DNA of 50,247 nt from an uncultured Clostridia bacterium. Lineage in GTDB: Bacteria > Bacillota > Clostridia > Oscillospirales > Acutalibacteraceae. Under the pieces are notes generated by a model, which was given only the letters and a program-made list of their open reading frames with translations, had not been told where the DNA came from and did no database searches. A program made the position numbers and the translations under genes. Where the stretch lies: the NCBI GenBank assembly GCA_944380885.1, contig CALWIZ010000015.1, positions 1 to 50,247 of the forward strand, written 5' to 3'. How positions within the stretch are numbered: position 1 is the stretch's first letter; every line of letters starts with the position of its first letter. Shown piece after piece: positions 14,764 through 23,910 of the stretch.

Positions 14764-14805
14764 ACAGACGCGTTATTTTGAGTATACTCAAAATAACGCG
14801 TCTGT
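14764..14805. terminator. Perfect 42-base palindrome between convergent genes (bidirectional terminator)
   Basis: Bases 14764-14784 are the exact inverse complement of 14785-14805 with no central spacer (centre GTATAC). It separates the oxidoreductase (plus) from the GGGtGRT gene (minus), so a bidirectional terminator is the simplest reading, but neither side has a long T run. Confidence 0.65.
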
Positions 14806-14834
14806 TAAGTTATAAATAAATTTAACCGAAAGGA

Positions 14835-15836
14835 TTATTTGTTAAGCGCTTCGTTTACCGCAACCGCGCAGGCAACAGTCATACCGACCATCGGGTTGTT
14901 TCCCGCGCCTATAAGTCCCATCATCTCAACGTGAGCCGGAACAGATGAGGAGCCTGCAAACTGAGCGTCCGAATGCATACGTCCCATAGTATCGGTCATA
15001 CCGTAGGAAGCAGGGCCGGCAGCCATATTGTCGGGGTGGAGTGTACGGCCTGTACCGCCGCCCGAAGCGACCGAAAAGTACTTTTTACCCATCTCGACGC
15101 ATTCTTTCTTGTAAGTTCCGGCAACCGGATGCTGGAAGCGGGTCGGGTTGGTGGAGTTTCCGGTGATGGAAACGTCAACGCCCTCATGGTGCATTATAGC
15201 AACGCCCTCGCGGACATCGTCAGCACCGTAGCAGCGTACCTTTGCGCGCTCACCCTTTGAGTAAGCAATTTCCTCAACTATTGAGAGCTTTCCGGTGTAA
15301 TAGTCAAACTTGGTCTGAACATAGGTGAAGCCGTTTATTCTCGAAATAATTTTGGCAGCGTCCTTTCCGAGACCGTTGAGTATTACGCGCAGCGGTTCTT
15401 TACGGGCTTTGTTAGCGCTCTTTGCAAGACCGATTGCGCCCTCCGCCGCGGCAAATGACTCGTGACCGGCAAGGAAAGCAAAGCACTTTGTTTCGTCGCG
15501 CAGAAGCATTGCGCCGAGGTTTCCGTGACCGAGACCGACCTTTCTGTCGTCGGCAACAGAGCCGGGAATGCAGAAAGACTGAAGTCCGAGACCGATTTTC
15601 TCAGCAGCTTCCGCGGCGCTCTTGACGCCGTCCTTAAGAGCTATTGCGCAGCCGACTATATAAGCCCAAGCAGCGTTCTCAAAGCAGATAGGCTGAATGC
15701 CTTTTACTATGCCGTAAGCGTCAACTCCGGCCTTGTCGCAGATTTCCTTTGCCTCTTCGATTGAGGAAATACCGTGCTTCTTAAGCTCGGCATTAATTTG
15801 ATTTATTCTTCTTTCGTAACCTTCAAATAAAGCCAT
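14835..15836 (-). CDS. GGGtGRT family protein, function unknown
   Basis: A 333-residue protein named for the motif it contains, SVASGGGTGRTLHPDNMAAG, here near residue 255. Other striking segments are FAFLAGHESFAAAEGA, VILNGLGKDAAKIISRINGF, SITGNSTNPTRFQHPVAGTYK and the C-terminal MGLIGAGNNPMVGMTVACAVAV. It has no signal peptide and no clear membrane helix. The family is conserved in anaerobes and its biochemical role is, to my knowledge, not established. The gene directly follows an IscU-like scaffold gene 18 bases upstream, so the two form an operon and probably act together, perhaps in metal-cofactor or redox chemistry. Confidence 0.85.
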   Translation of the reverse strand: MALFEGYERRINQINAELKKHGISSIEEAKEICDKAGVDAYGIVKGIQPICFENAAWAYIVGCAIALKDGVKSAAEAAEKIGLGLQSFCIPGSVADDRKVGLGHGNLGAMLLRDETKCFAFLAGHESFAAAEGAIGLAKSANKARKEPLRVILNGLGKDAAKIISRINGFTYVQTKFDYYTGKLSIVEEIAYSKGERAKVRCYGADDVREGVAIMHHEGVDVSITGNSTNPTRFQHPVAGTYKKECVEMGKKYFSVASGGGTGRTLHPDNMAAGPASYGMTDTMGRMHSDAQFAGSSSVPAHVEMMGLIGAGNNPMVGMTVACAVAVNEALNK

Positions 15837-15854
15837 AATAAGTTTACCTCCCTC

Positions 15855-16547
15855 TTATTCTTCGCGCGGGTCGATAAGCTTGGCAGCGTCATCAACACGT
15901 CCGTACTGGCCGCTTGCCTTTTTCATGGCTTCGTTAGCGTCCATACCTTTTTTGATCATATCCATCATTTTGCCGAGATGAACAAACTTGTAGCCGATAA
16001 TAGCTCCTTCTTCATCTACGGCAATGTGGGTGACATAACCCTCTGCAAGCTCAAGATAGCGGGGGCCCTTGAGCTTTGTAGCATAGGTGGTGCCTACCTG
16101 TGAGCGAAGACCTTTACCGAGATCCTCAAGTCCCGCGCCAATCGGCAGTCCGCCCTCTGAGAAAGCGGTCTGGGTGCGGCCGTATACTATCTGGAGGAAC
16201 AGCTCGCGCATTGCGGTGTTGATAGCGTCGCAGACAAGGTCTGTGTTGAGCGCTTCAAGAATGGTCTTGCCGACGAGAATTTCCGAAGCCATAGCAGCGG
16301 AGTGGGTCATACCCGAGCATCCGAGAGTCTCAACGAGAGCCTCTTCGATTATACCGTCCTTTACATTGAGAGTCAGCTTGCAGGCGCCCTGCTGGGGAGC
16401 GCACCAGCCTACACCGTGAGTAAGACCGGAAATATCCTTTATTTCCTTAGCCTGTACCCATTTGCCCTCCTCCGGTATCGGAGCGGGGCCGTGATAGGCT
16501 CCCTTAATGAGGGGACACATGTTTTCTACTTCTTTTGAATAGTTCAT
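15855..16547 (-). CDS. IscU/NifU-like scaffold protein partnered with GGGtGRT protein
   Basis: A 230-residue protein whose middle resembles the IscU/NifU N-terminal fold: LTLNVKDGIIEEALVETLGCSGMTHSAAMASEILVGKTILEA. Its cysteine pattern departs from classical IscU. Around the fold I see CxxxxxC (CAPQQGAC) before it and GCSG within it, and another Cys in LVCDAI. The N- and C-terminal extensions (MCPLIKGAYHGPAPIPEEG and the GKMMDMIKKGMDANEAMKKA tail) are not part of IscU. ATG 16547 follows GAAAGGAG. Always-together occurrence with GGGtGRT proteins is how I recall this family; the role in Fe-S assembly is inferred, not shown. Confidence 0.75.
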   Translation of the reverse strand: MNYSKEVENMCPLIKGAYHGPAPIPEEGKWVQAKEIKDISGLTHGVGWCAPQQGACKLTLNVKDGIIEEALVETLGCSGMTHSAAMASEILVGKTILEALNTDLVCDAINTAMRELFLQIVYGRTQTAFSEGGLPIGAGLEDLGKGLRSQVGTTYATKLKGPRYLELAEGYVTHIAVDEEGAIIGYKFVHLGKMMDMIKKGMDANEAMKKASGQYGRVDDAAKLIDPREE

Positions 16548-16623
16548 ATATGTACTCCTTTCGGTGGCACGGAAGAAACCGTACCGGTTTAGTCGCATTT
16601 ACAAAATTCGACCATACACATAT

Positions 16624-16652
16624 ATTATAACAAAGCCATTATCAAAAGACAA
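16624..16652 (-). promoter_or_regulatory. Promoter of the IscU-like/GGGtGRT operon
   Basis: On the minus strand, TTGTCT (16647-16652), 17 bases and a perfect TATAAT (16624-16629), about 75 bases before the start codon. Confidence 0.8.
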
Positions 16653-16710
16653 GAGTTTATGTTAAAAAAAAGACAACCCTGAAACATCTTTATTTTATAT
16701 AAAATAATAC

Positions 16711-16739
16711 TTGATTTTTTGAATATGATGTGGTAAAAT
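16711..16739 (+). promoter_or_regulatory. Promoter of the rimP-nusA-infB operon
   Basis: TTGATT (16711-16716), a 17-base spacer and TAAAAT (16734-16739), divergent from the GGGtGRT promoter. Confidence 0.75.
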
Positions 16740-16760
16740 ATTTTATCATGTAACGGAAAG

Positions 16761-16790
16761 GTGAGTGGGGCAACCCGCTCACTTTTATTA
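16761..16790 (+). promoter_or_regulatory. Leader hairpin with GCAA tetraloop and U-rich tail before rimP
   Basis: A perfect 9-bp stem (16761-16769 with 16774-16782, one G-U pair) is closed by the GNRA-type loop GCAA and followed by TTTTATTA. It looks like an attenuator at the start of an operon that encodes the elongation factor NusA. Regulation is inference. Confidence 0.6.
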
Positions 16791-16815
16791 TGCGCTGTAC
16801 ACGGAGGTAAATTTT

Positions 16816-17268
16816 ATGGCAAATGCGGCCGAAAAAGTTTTCGGACTAATAGGCGATGCGGTTGAGGCACAGGGCGTAAGTCTATGGGACGTAAGGCTTG
16901 TCAAAGAGGGCGCGTCATGGTATCTGAGGATATTTATAGACAAGCCGGAGGGTATAAGCATTGACGACTGCACGAATGTTTCCCATGCGGTCGAGCCTAT
17001 AATAGATGAGGCCGACCCGATTGATATGTCTTATTATCTCGAGGTCTGTTCGCCCGGAATCGAAAGGGAGCTTACAAGACCGCAGCATTACACGGCTTGT
17101 GTAGGCGAAGAGGTAAAAATTAAGCTCTACCGGCCGGTTGACGGAATCAGGGAATTTACCGGTGTGCTCCAATCGGCGGACGGCAAAGCCGTCATAAACA
17201 GCGGCGGAAAGATATATGAGTTTGATTTCAAGGATATATCAAAAGCCAATTTGTGTGATTTTGAATAA
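16816..17268 (+). CDS. rimP: Ribosome maturation factor RimP
   Basis: A 150-residue protein of normal RimP length. Typical segments are LRIFIDKPEGISIDDCTNVSHAVEPIID and YYLEVCSPGIERELTRPQHY, then a C-terminal SH3-like domain ending DISKANLCDFE. RimP helps late 30S subunit assembly. The ATG at 16816 follows GGAGG (16803-16807). Upstream in-frame codons lie in the leader hairpin. It is the first gene of the operon and precedes nusA by 29 bases, the arrangement usual in Firmicutes. Confidence 0.95.
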   Translation: MANAAEKVFGLIGDAVEAQGVSLWDVRLVKEGASWYLRIFIDKPEGISIDDCTNVSHAVEPIIDEADPIDMSYYLEVCSPGIERELTRPQHYTACVGEEVKIKLYRPVDGIREFTGVLQSADGKAVINSGGKIYEFDFKDISKANLCDFE

Positions 17269-17297
17269 ATAAACCTTTGTTTGGAGGAATTGAGAAA

Positions 17298-18383
17298 ATG
17301 GCAAGTGCAAAAAGAGCGTCAAAGGCTAAGAATGACAGCAAGGAGTTTTTTGAGGCCCTGAGGCTTATGGAAGAGGAAAGAGGAATACCGAAAGAGTTTA
17401 TAGCCGAAAAAATAGCCGACGCTATTGTTGTCGCGGCAAGAAAGGATTACGGCGGAAACGATATCGTTTCATGTGTGATTGATACCGAAAACGAGGTTTT
17501 CAGCATAACCGCCCGCAAAACGGTGGTTGATGAGGTAACTGATCCTTATACCGAGATATCTAAGGAAGACGCAGCTGCTATCGATCCGAAATCCGTCGAA
17601 AACGGTTTTATTGATATAAAGCTCGACCCCAAAAAGTTCGGACGTGTGGTTGCTCAGAATTCAAAGAACAATTTCCGTCAGGGCGTAAGGGAGGCAGAAA
17701 GAGGACAGGTGCTTGCCGAGTTTCAGAGCCGCAACCGAGAGCTTGTGACCGCGGTGGTTCAGAGAATCGACCCGAAAACCGGAAACGCGATACTCACTAT
17801 CGGCCACAGCGAGGCTACACTTCCGAAGCTCGAGCAGGTACCGGATGAGGAGCTGCACGAGGGAGACCACATCAAGGTGTATGTAGTTGATGTAAAGGAA
17901 ACCGAAAAGGGCGCGAAGATAATGCTTTCGCGCACGCATCCGGGTCTTGTGAAGAGGCTTTTTGAAACCGAGGTTCCCGAAATATTTGACGGTACGATAG
18001 AAATAAAATCAGTATCACGTCAGGCGGGCTCGCGTACAAAAATCGCTGTTTGGTCATCCAACAGTGAGATTGATCCGGTCGGAGCCTGTATAGGTCCCAA
18101 GGGCGCCAGAGTCAACAAGATAGTTGAGGAGCTTGCCGGTGAGAAAATAGATATTGTAAAATACAGCGACGACCCGAAGGTATTTGTTGCAGAGGCGCTT
18201 TCTCCTGCGAAAGTCACATCAGTTGAAATTGAGAGTGAGGATCCGAAGGTCTGCAAGGCAAGCGTGCCTGAAGCGCAGCTTTCTCTCGCGATAGGCAATA
18301 AGGGACAGAATGTAAGACTTGCCGCGAAGCTTACAGGCTGGAAGATAGATATACATCCCGAAAGCGGATTTTTCGGTGAATAA
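17298..18383 (+). CDS. nusA: Transcription termination/antitermination factor NusA
   Basis: A 361-residue NusA of the short Firmicute type, lacking the C-terminal acidic repeats of E. coli NusA. It has the N-terminal RNA polymerase-binding domain (to about residue 125) and an S1 domain (about 135-200, VVQRIDPKTGNAILTIGHSEATLP). Two KH domains follow: DPVGACIGPKGARVNKIVEELAGEKIDIV and LAIGNKGQNVRLAAKLTGWKIDI. It binds RNA polymerase and nascent RNA, promoting pausing and intrinsic termination. The start at 17298 follows TTGGAGGA. The operon leader hairpin may let NusA control its own synthesis. Confidence 0.97.
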   Translation: MASAKRASKAKNDSKEFFEALRLMEEERGIPKEFIAEKIADAIVVAARKDYGGNDIVSCVIDTENEVFSITARKTVVDEVTDPYTEISKEDAAAIDPKSVENGFIDIKLDPKKFGRVVAQNSKNNFRQGVREAERGQVLAEFQSRNRELVTAVVQRIDPKTGNAILTIGHSEATLPKLEQVPDEELHEGDHIKVYVVDVKETEKGAKIMLSRTHPGLVKRLFETEVPEIFDGTIEIKSVSRQAGSRTKIAVWSSNSEIDPVGACIGPKGARVNKIVEELAGEKIDIVKYSDDPKVFVAEALSPAKVTSVEIESEDPKVCKASVPEAQLSLAIGNKGQNVRLAAKLTGWKIDIHPESGFFGE

Positions 18384-18423
18384 CCTTTAAATATAGGCCG
18401 ATAAACGAAAGGAACTTCTGACT

Positions 18424-18690
18424 ATGGGTACAAAAAAAATACCGATGCGTATGTGTACGGGCTGCCGTGAGATGAAACCTAAAGGCACACTTATCCGGAT
18501 AGTTAAGACTCCGGAGGGTGAAATCAGGCTTGACAGAACGGGAAAGCTCAACGGCAGGGGAGCATATGTGTGCAAATCCTTAGAATGCCTTAAAAAAGTG
18601 CAAAAATCCGGCGCTCTATCAAGGGCATTTGAAACTCAGGTGCCGGATGAGGTGTTCGACCAGCTTGAAAAGGAGCTCGGCGATGCCTGA
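18424..18690 (+). CDS. rnpM: YlxR/RnpM family RNA-binding protein (DUF448)
   Basis: An 88-residue protein with the family signature RMCTGCREMKPKGTLIRIV (residues 9-27) and GRGAYVCKSLECL. The YlxR family sits between nusA and infB in most Firmicutes. It has been described in B. subtilis as a modulator of RNase P (RnpM), and earlier as a nucleoid or transcription-associated protein. The start at 18424 follows GAAAGGAA. The gene overlaps the next by 8 bases (ATGCCTGA). Confidence 0.9.
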   Translation: MGTKKIPMRMCTGCREMKPKGTLIRIVKTPEGEIRLDRTGKLNGRGAYVCKSLECLKKVQKSGALSRAFETQVPDEVFDQLEKELGDA

Positions 18691-19012
18691 CAGCAAGGCG
18701 CTCACGCTTCTCGGCTTTGCTGCTAAAGCCGGGAAATTGAGTTACGGTATGGACGCGGCGGTCAAAACCGTAAAAAGCGGGAAAGCCTTTCTCGCTGTCG
18801 CGGCATATGATGTATCTGAGAAAAGTCGGAAGGAAATTGCCTTTTTCGCGCTGAAACATTCGGTAAAGTTTCTTGTGCTTGAAAGGCTTGATATAAAGAC
18901 CGTGTCGGACGCTGTCGGTCGCAGGTGCGGTATCTTGTCTGTCAATGACAGCGGATTTGCCGGCGCTTTTTTAAAGGCGTATGTTGAAGGAGGAAATGCT
19001 AATGACGAATAA
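18683..19012 (+). CDS. YlxQ, L7Ae/L30e-like RNA-binding protein
   Basis: A 109-residue protein with the L7Ae fold pattern: [49 protein letters not shown]. This family binds kink-turn RNA and is found between ylxR and infB. The ATG at 18683 is preceded by AAAGGAG inside ylxR. Its last codons overlap infB (ATGACGAATAA), so the run nusA-ylxR-ylxQ-infB is tightly coupled. The RNA target is not known. Confidence 0.88.
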   Translation: MPDSKALTLLGFAAKAGKLSYGMDAAVKTVKSGKAFLAVAAYDVSEKSRKEIAFFALKHSVKFLVLERLDIKTVSDAVGRRCGILSVNDSGFAGAFLKAYVEGGNANDE

Positions 19013-21680
19013 ATATAAAATAAGCGAGCTTGCCAAGGACTTCGGAATCAGCTCAAAGGATATTATTGATATTGTGGCCCAAAAAACCGGATCTGCCAAA
19101 AAAAGCGGAGCTGTTCTTAACGAGGCTGAAATTACGGTGGTTTTCAGCACGCTCATTAACGCCAACGAGGTAAAGAGCTTTGATGAGTATTTCGCGACGG
19201 GAGCGGAATCCCGCGAGGCTGCGAAAAAGGCGAGAGAGGCGGAAAAGAACAAAAAACTTGCCGAGCAGATGGCGATACTCGAGCAGCTCAAAGCTGCGGC
19301 GGCGGGAGCGGCCGCGGAAAATAAGCCTCCGGTGAAAAACGAAAAGCCGGCTGAAAAGGAAGAAAAACCGAAAACAGAGGAAAAAAGAAAACCGGAGCAG
19401 GAAAAGGCAGAAGCCGCCGAAAAGCCGGCAGCTAAAGAAGCGGTAAAGGAAAATCAGCCTGAAAAGAAAGCTGAGCCTGAATCAAAGCCGGCTGTAAAGG
19501 CTGACGATCAAAAAGATAAAAAGCCGCAGGAAAACGCTGTTCAGAAACCTGAGAAGAAACAGGAGCCGGCGAAAAAATCGGAAAATCAGCCTGAAAAGAA
19601 GGCTGAGAAAGAGGAAAAGCCGGAGAAAAAGCATGGCATTTCCGATCCTCAGCCGTTTGTGTCCAGAAAGGCGGATAAAAAGCCGGGTGAGGCGCCGAAA
19701 CGCGGTCCTGCGGAAATGCGCAGGGTTGACACCAGAACCTCAAACGTCAATATTGATAAATATAATGAGAAGTATGAAATAATTGCCCCTGCCAATACAA
19801 TGAAGGACAATTATTCAAGAAAGCAGAAAATCAAGCAGAAATCGCAGGATTACCGCCGTCCGCAGGGTGCAAAGCGCGAGACTGAAGCGGATAAGATCAG
19901 GCGCATGCAGCTTGAGCGCATAAAGAAGACGCCGGTAACAGTGACCGTAGGCGATGAGATTACCGTCGGCGAGCTTGCCGCCGGACTCAAAAAGACCGCC
20001 GCTGAGGTTATCAAGGTGCTTATGAAGCTCGGCATGATGGCAACCGTAAATCAGGTTATTGATTACGATACTGCCGAGATAGTCGTAAGCGAAATGGGTG
20101 CGAAAATTGAAAAGCAGGTAGTTGTCACAATAGAGGATAAGATTATGGACGACACGGAGGATAATGCTGAAAACCTCAAGCCGAGAAGTCCGGTTGTTGT
20201 TGTAATGGGTCACGTTGACCACGGTAAGACCTCACTGCTTGACGCTATAAGGCATACCGCTGTTACTGATACAGAGGCGGGCGGAATAACCCAGCATATC
20301 GGCGCTTACAGAGTAAACTGCAAGGGTCAGGATATAACCTTCCTTGACACTCCGGGACACGCGGCGTTCACATCAATGCGTAAGCGCGGTGCGATGGCTA
20401 CCGATATTGCTGTCCTCGTTGTTGCTGCGGACGACGGTATAATGCCTCAGACGATTGAGGCGATAAGCCACGCCAAGGCGGCGAATGTTCAGATAATAGT
20501 CGCCATAAACAAGATGGATAAACCCGAAGCAAATCCGGACAGGGTGCTTCAGCAGCTTACGGAGCATGAGCTTGTGCCTGAAAAATGGGGCGGCGACGTA
20601 ATATGCGTTCCGGTATCGGCAAAAACTCACGAGGGCATTGACAATTTGCTTGAAAGCATACTGCTTGTCGCAGAAATGATGGAGCTCAAGGCAAATCCGG
20701 ACAGACGCGCTAAAGGTATAGTAATCGAGGCGCGTCTTGATAAGGGCAGAGGTCCTGTGGCTTCGCTGCTTGTGCAGAACGGTACGCTCAGTACAGGTGA
20801 TATAATAGTCGCGGGTACAGCGGTCGGACGTGTCCGTGTAATGACAAACGAAAACGGCAAAGAGCTTAAATCCGCCGGACCGTCGGTACCGGTCGAGATA
20901 ACCGGACTCGCGGAAACCCCGAACGCCGGAGATGTGTTTGACGCTGTTTCAGATGAGCGTCTTGCACGTGAGCTTGTTGAGCAGAGAAAGCAGAAGGCGA
21001 AGGAAGAGCTGTTCAACGCCAAGCAGAAGGTAACTCTTGACAACCTGTTTGACCAGTTGAGTGAGGGCGACCTTAAGGAGCTTAATATAATTGTAAAAGC
21101 AGATGTTCAGGGCAGCGTTGAGGCAGTCCGCGACAGTCTTGTCAAGCTCTCCAACGATGAGGTAAGGGTTAATGTTATTCACGGCGGTGTAGGCGCTATC
21201 AATGAATCCGATGTTATGCTGGCACAGACATCGGGAGCTATAATTGTAGGCTTCAATGTACGTCCCGACGGCGTCGCTAAGGCGGCGGCTGAACGCGACG
21301 GAGTTGATATGCGTATGTACCGCGTAATATACGACTGCATAGATGAAATCAAATCCGCTATGAAGGGTATGCTTGCTCCTAAATTCCGTGAAAATCAGCT
21401 CGGTACCGCCGAAGTCCGCAATGTTTACAAGATTTCCGGCGTCGGAACTATTGCCGGATGCTATATAACAAACGGAAAGGTATCACGCTCCTGCCAGATA
21501 AGGGTTGTGCGCGACGGCATAGTAATATCCGAGGATAAAATTGATTCACTGCGCCGTTTCAAGGACGATGTCAAGGAGGTAGCGCAGGGCTATGAATGCG
21601 GTATCGGACTTGAAAAATTCTCCGATATCAAGGAAGGCGATGTATTTGAAGCCTTTATTATGGAGGAGTACAGAGACTGA
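19002..21680 (+). CDS. infB: Translation initiation factor IF-2
   Basis: An 892-residue GTPase that brings initiator tRNA to the 30S subunit. It has an N-terminal IF2N domain ([17 protein letters not shown], residues 4-50) and a long Lys/Glu/Pro/Ala linker (about 85-235) with repeated QPEKKAE and EKPEKK units. A second IF2N domain lies near 308-370. In the G domain, G1 is GHVDHGKTS near residue 402, G3 [10 protein letters not shown]4 NKMDK and G5 SAK. Domains II, III and the fMet-tRNA-binding domain follow. The ATG at 19002 follows AAGGAGG. The TGA overlaps the rbfA ATG. Confidence 0.98.
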   Translation: MTNKYKISELAKDFGISSKDIIDIVAQKTGSAKKSGAVLNEAEITVVFSTLINANEVKSFDEYFATGAESREAAKKAREAEKNKKLAEQMAILEQLKAAAAGAAAENKPPVKNEKPAEKEEKPKTEEKRKPEQEKAEAAEKPAAKEAVKENQPEKKAEPESKPAVKADDQKDKKPQENAVQKPEKKQEPAKKSENQPEKKAEKEEKPEKKHGISDPQPFVSRKADKKPGEAPKRGPAEMRRVDTRTSNVNIDKYNEKYEIIAPANTMKDNYSRKQKIKQKSQDYRRPQGAKRETEADKIRRMQLERIKKTPVTVTVGDEITVGELAAGLKKTAAEVIKVLMKLGMMATVNQVIDYDTAEIVVSEMGAKIEKQVVVTIEDKIMDDTEDNAENLKPRSPVVVVMGHVDHGKTSLLDAIRHTAVTDTEAGGITQHIGAYRVNCKGQDITFLDTPGHAAFTSMRKRGAMATDIAVLVVAADDGIMPQTIEAISHAKAANVQIIVAINKMDKPEANPDRVLQQLTEHELVPEKWGGDVICVPVSAKTHEGIDNLLESILLVAEMMELKANPDRRAKGIVIEARLDKGRGPVASLLVQNGTLSTGDIIVAGTAVGRVRVMTNENGKELKSAGPSVPVEITGLAETPNAGDVFDAVSDERLARELVEQRKQKAKEELFNAKQKVTLDNLFDQLSEGDLKELNIIVKADVQGSVEAVRDSLVKLSNDEVRVNVIHGGVGAINESDVMLAQTSGAIIVGFNVRPDGVAKAAAERDGVDMRMYRVIYDCIDEIKSAMKGMLAPKFRENQLGTAEVRNVYKISGVGTIAGCYITNGKVSRSCQIRVVRDGIVISEDKIDSLRRFKDDVKEVAQGYECGIGLEKFSDIKEGDVFEAFIMEEYRD

Positions 21681-22045
21681 TGGCAGGTTATAAAATAAAC
21701 AGGATAACATCTGATATCAAACTGTGCCTTTCGGAAATTCTCAAGGATGTAAAGGATCCGAGGGTCAGCAAAATGCTGAGCATAGTAAAGGTCGATGTTT
21801 CAAACGATCTTTCCTATGCCGCGGTTTATGTCAGCGCCATTGAAGGCTATGCCGAGACTGTAAGCTCGGTAAAGGCACTTAAGGGCGCGGCGGGATTTAT
21901 CCGCCGCGAGCTGGGTGCCAGAATGTCGCTCCGCAAGGTGCCGGAGCTGCGCTTTATAGCCGATGATTCTATCGAGCAGAGCGCTAATATTTCTCGGATT
22001 ATACAATCCTTGAACGAGGGAAAAGAAAATGAGCAGGAAAAGTAA
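21680..22045 (+). CDS. rbfA: Ribosome-binding factor A
   Basis: A 121-residue KH-type protein with the conserved opening YKINRITSDIKLCLSEILKDVKDPRV and RRELGARMSLRKVPELRFIADDSIEQS. It binds the 30S subunit during 16S rRNA 5' end maturation. Its start codon overlaps the infB stop codon (TGATG-type junction), so translation is coupled. Its end overlaps the next gene by 17 bases. Confidence 0.96.
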   Translation: MAGYKINRITSDIKLCLSEILKDVKDPRVSKMLSIVKVDVSNDLSYAAVYVSAIEGYAETVSSVKALKGAAGFIRRELGARMSLRKVPELRFIADDSIEQSANISRIIQSLNEGKENEQEK

Positions 22046-23033
22046 TGACGGCTGCAGGGAAATTACCCTGCGCCAGACGGCGAGATTTTTGAAACAGCAT
22101 GACAACTATATCATTCTGACTCATTCATCACCGGACGGGGATACTCTCGGTTCCGCTTACGCTCTTTATTACGGTCTGAATGAAATAGGTAAGACAGCGT
22201 GCGTCATATGCCCCGATGTAATACCTGAAAAGTACGGTTATTTTGCAAGAAAGACCGACCATGTGCCGCGAGAGGGAGCAACAGTTGTCGCGGTGGACGT
22301 TGCAGATAAATGCCTGCTCGGAAGCCTTGCGGAGGAGTTCGGCGATATTGTTGACCTTAATATCGACCATCATGTTTCAAATACGAAATTCGCGAGAAAT
22401 CTGTATCTTGACTCTGACGCGGCGGCTACGGCGCAGTGTATTTACGAGCTGCTTGCGGTTATGAAGGTCAATATGAACGATATAACCGCGAAAGCGCTGT
22501 ATACCGGAATAGTTACCGATACAGGCTGCTTCAAATATTCCAATGTAACCGCGAAAACGCATATGATAACGGCGCAGCTTTACGATTTTAATATTGACGC
22601 GCCCGAAATAAACCGTATTATGTTTGATACAAAGTCGCGTAAACTGCTTGAGCTTGAGAGAATGGTGCTTGACGCGTCCGAATTTCATTTTGGCGGAAAA
22701 TGTATTATTCTTCCGGTTACCGCGCAGATGCAGCGCGAAACCGGCTGCAGCGGAACCGAGCTTGAGGGCATTGCGGTAATATCAAGAAGCGTTGAGGGAG
22801 TGGTAGCCGGCGTTACGCTCAAGCAGACTGATGACAATGAATTCAAGGTCTCTTTACGCACATATGAGCCGCTTGACGCTTCAAAAATATGCAAACTGAT
22901 AGGCGGCGGAGGTCACAGAGGCGCTGCGGGAGCCACAGTTAAAGGAACTCTTGAAGAAGTAAAGAAAACAGTGCTTGATGCTGTGAAAACCGTTATGGAG
23001 GAAGCATATGCAGGGTCTGGTACTGCTGAATAA
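22029..23033 (+). CDS. nrnA: DHH/DHHA1 phosphoesterase, NrnA-like oligoribonuclease/pAp phosphatase
   Basis: A 334-residue protein with DHH-family metal motifs in order: SPDGDTLGS (about 37-45), VDVADK, NIDHHVSNT, and VTDTGCFKYSN. The DHHA1 substrate motif GGGHRGAAG lies near the C-terminus. NrnA degrades short RNA oligomers and dephosphorylates 3'-phosphoadenosine 5'-phosphate in Firmicutes lacking Orn. The gene sits between rbfA and truB, its usual place. The start at 22029 lies within rbfA after GAGGG. Confidence 0.9.
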   Translation: MSRKSNDGCREITLRQTARFLKQHDNYIILTHSSPDGDTLGSAYALYYGLNEIGKTACVICPDVIPEKYGYFARKTDHVPREGATVVAVDVADKCLLGSLAEEFGDIVDLNIDHHVSNTKFARNLYLDSDAAATAQCIYELLAVMKVNMNDITAKALYTGIVTDTGCFKYSNVTAKTHMITAQLYDFNIDAPEINRIMFDTKSRKLLELERMVLDASEFHFGGKCIILPVTAQMQRETGCSGTELEGIAVISRSVEGVVAGVTLKQTDDNEFKVSLRTYEPLDASKICKLIGGGGHRGAAGATVKGTLEEVKKTVLDAVKTVMEEAYAGSGTAE

Positions 23034-23910
23034 GCCGGCGGGTATCACTTCCGCCGGAGCTGTTGCGCGTATCAAGCGTATAACAGGTGAAAAGCGTGTC
23101 GGACATACCGGAACGCTTGACCCTATGGCAACAGGCGTACTTCCGGTGCTTTTAGGCAGGGCAACGGCACTGTCCGGACTTATGCTTGATTTGGACAAGC
23201 GCTATACCGCCGGAATAAAGCTCGGTATCTGTACTGACACCGAGGATATAACCGGCAGTATTATTTACGAGAAGCCCGTATCGGTCAGCAGAGCTGATAT
23301 TGAAGACGCACTTAAAGCCTTTACCGGGAAAATAATGCAGCGGCCGCCGGTGTACAGCGCCTTAAAAAAGGACGGAGTCAGGTTTTATGAGCTTGCAAGG
23401 CGGGGAGAAGCTCCCGAGCCAGAGTGCAGAGAGGTTGAGGTTTTTTCACTTTCGCTTCTTTGCGAACCTGACAGGGAAAATGTTTTCACGGTTGACGCGC
23501 ATGTTTCTAAGGGGACATATATACGCTCTCTCGCGCGCGATATAGGTGAATATCTCGGCTGCGGGGCCTGTCTTTCATCATTGTCAAGAACCTATGCCGG
23601 AGGCTTTCGGCTTGAAGACTGCGTAAATCCCGATGAGCTTGACGCGGATAATGTCAACATGTTTATAAAAAGCGAGGAATTGGCTGTCGGACATCTTCAC
23701 GAGGTTACTGTAACACCGAAGCAGGCGGTACGTTTCTGTAATGGCGGACAGCTTGATTTTGAAAGACTGAGGATTGAAAAAATTATTGACGGCGAGCTGT
23801 TCAGAGTAAAATGCGGCGGCAGGTTTTTAGGTATAGGACGAGCGGATTGCGAAAGGTCACAGCTTGCGGTTAAATGCGTTATAAACTATCCGGAGGGTAC
23901 AGAAAAATGA
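23008..23910 (+). CDS. truB: tRNA pseudouridine(55) synthase TruB
   Basis: A 300-residue enzyme that makes pseudouridine 55 in the T loop of tRNAs. The catalytic motif is GTLDPMATGVLPV with Asp38. KPAGITSAGAV near the N-terminus, RPPVYSALKKDG and KGTYIRSLARDIGE are all family blocks. ATG 23008 follows GGAGG and lies 26 bases inside nrnA. Its stop overlaps the ribF start (ATGA). Confidence 0.97.
   Translation: MQGLVLLNKPAGITSAGAVARIKRITGEKRVGHTGTLDPMATGVLPVLLGRATALSGLMLDLDKRYTAGIKLGICTDTEDITGSIIYEKPVSVSRADIEDALKAFTGKIMQRPPVYSALKKDGVRFYELARRGEAPEPECREVEVFSLSLLCEPDRENVFTVDAHVSKGTYIRSLARDIGEYLGCGACLSSLSRTYAGGFRLEDCVNPDELDADNVNMFIKSEELAVGHLHEVTVTPKQAVRFCNGGQLDFERLRIEKIIDGELFRVKCGGRFLGIGRADCERSQLAVKCVINYPEGTEK

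Noticed and set aside
14147..14791. 214-codon minus-strand frame
   Set aside because: It overlaps the GH109-like gene in antisense and has no ribosome binding site or recognisable motif.
19330..19700. Tandem repeat in infB
   Set aside because: The Lys/Glu/Pro repeats are the ordinary variable linker of IF-2, not a separate element.
23880..23907. FMN riboswitch before ribF
   Set aside because: There is no gap: ribF overlaps truB, so no room for a riboswitch exists.
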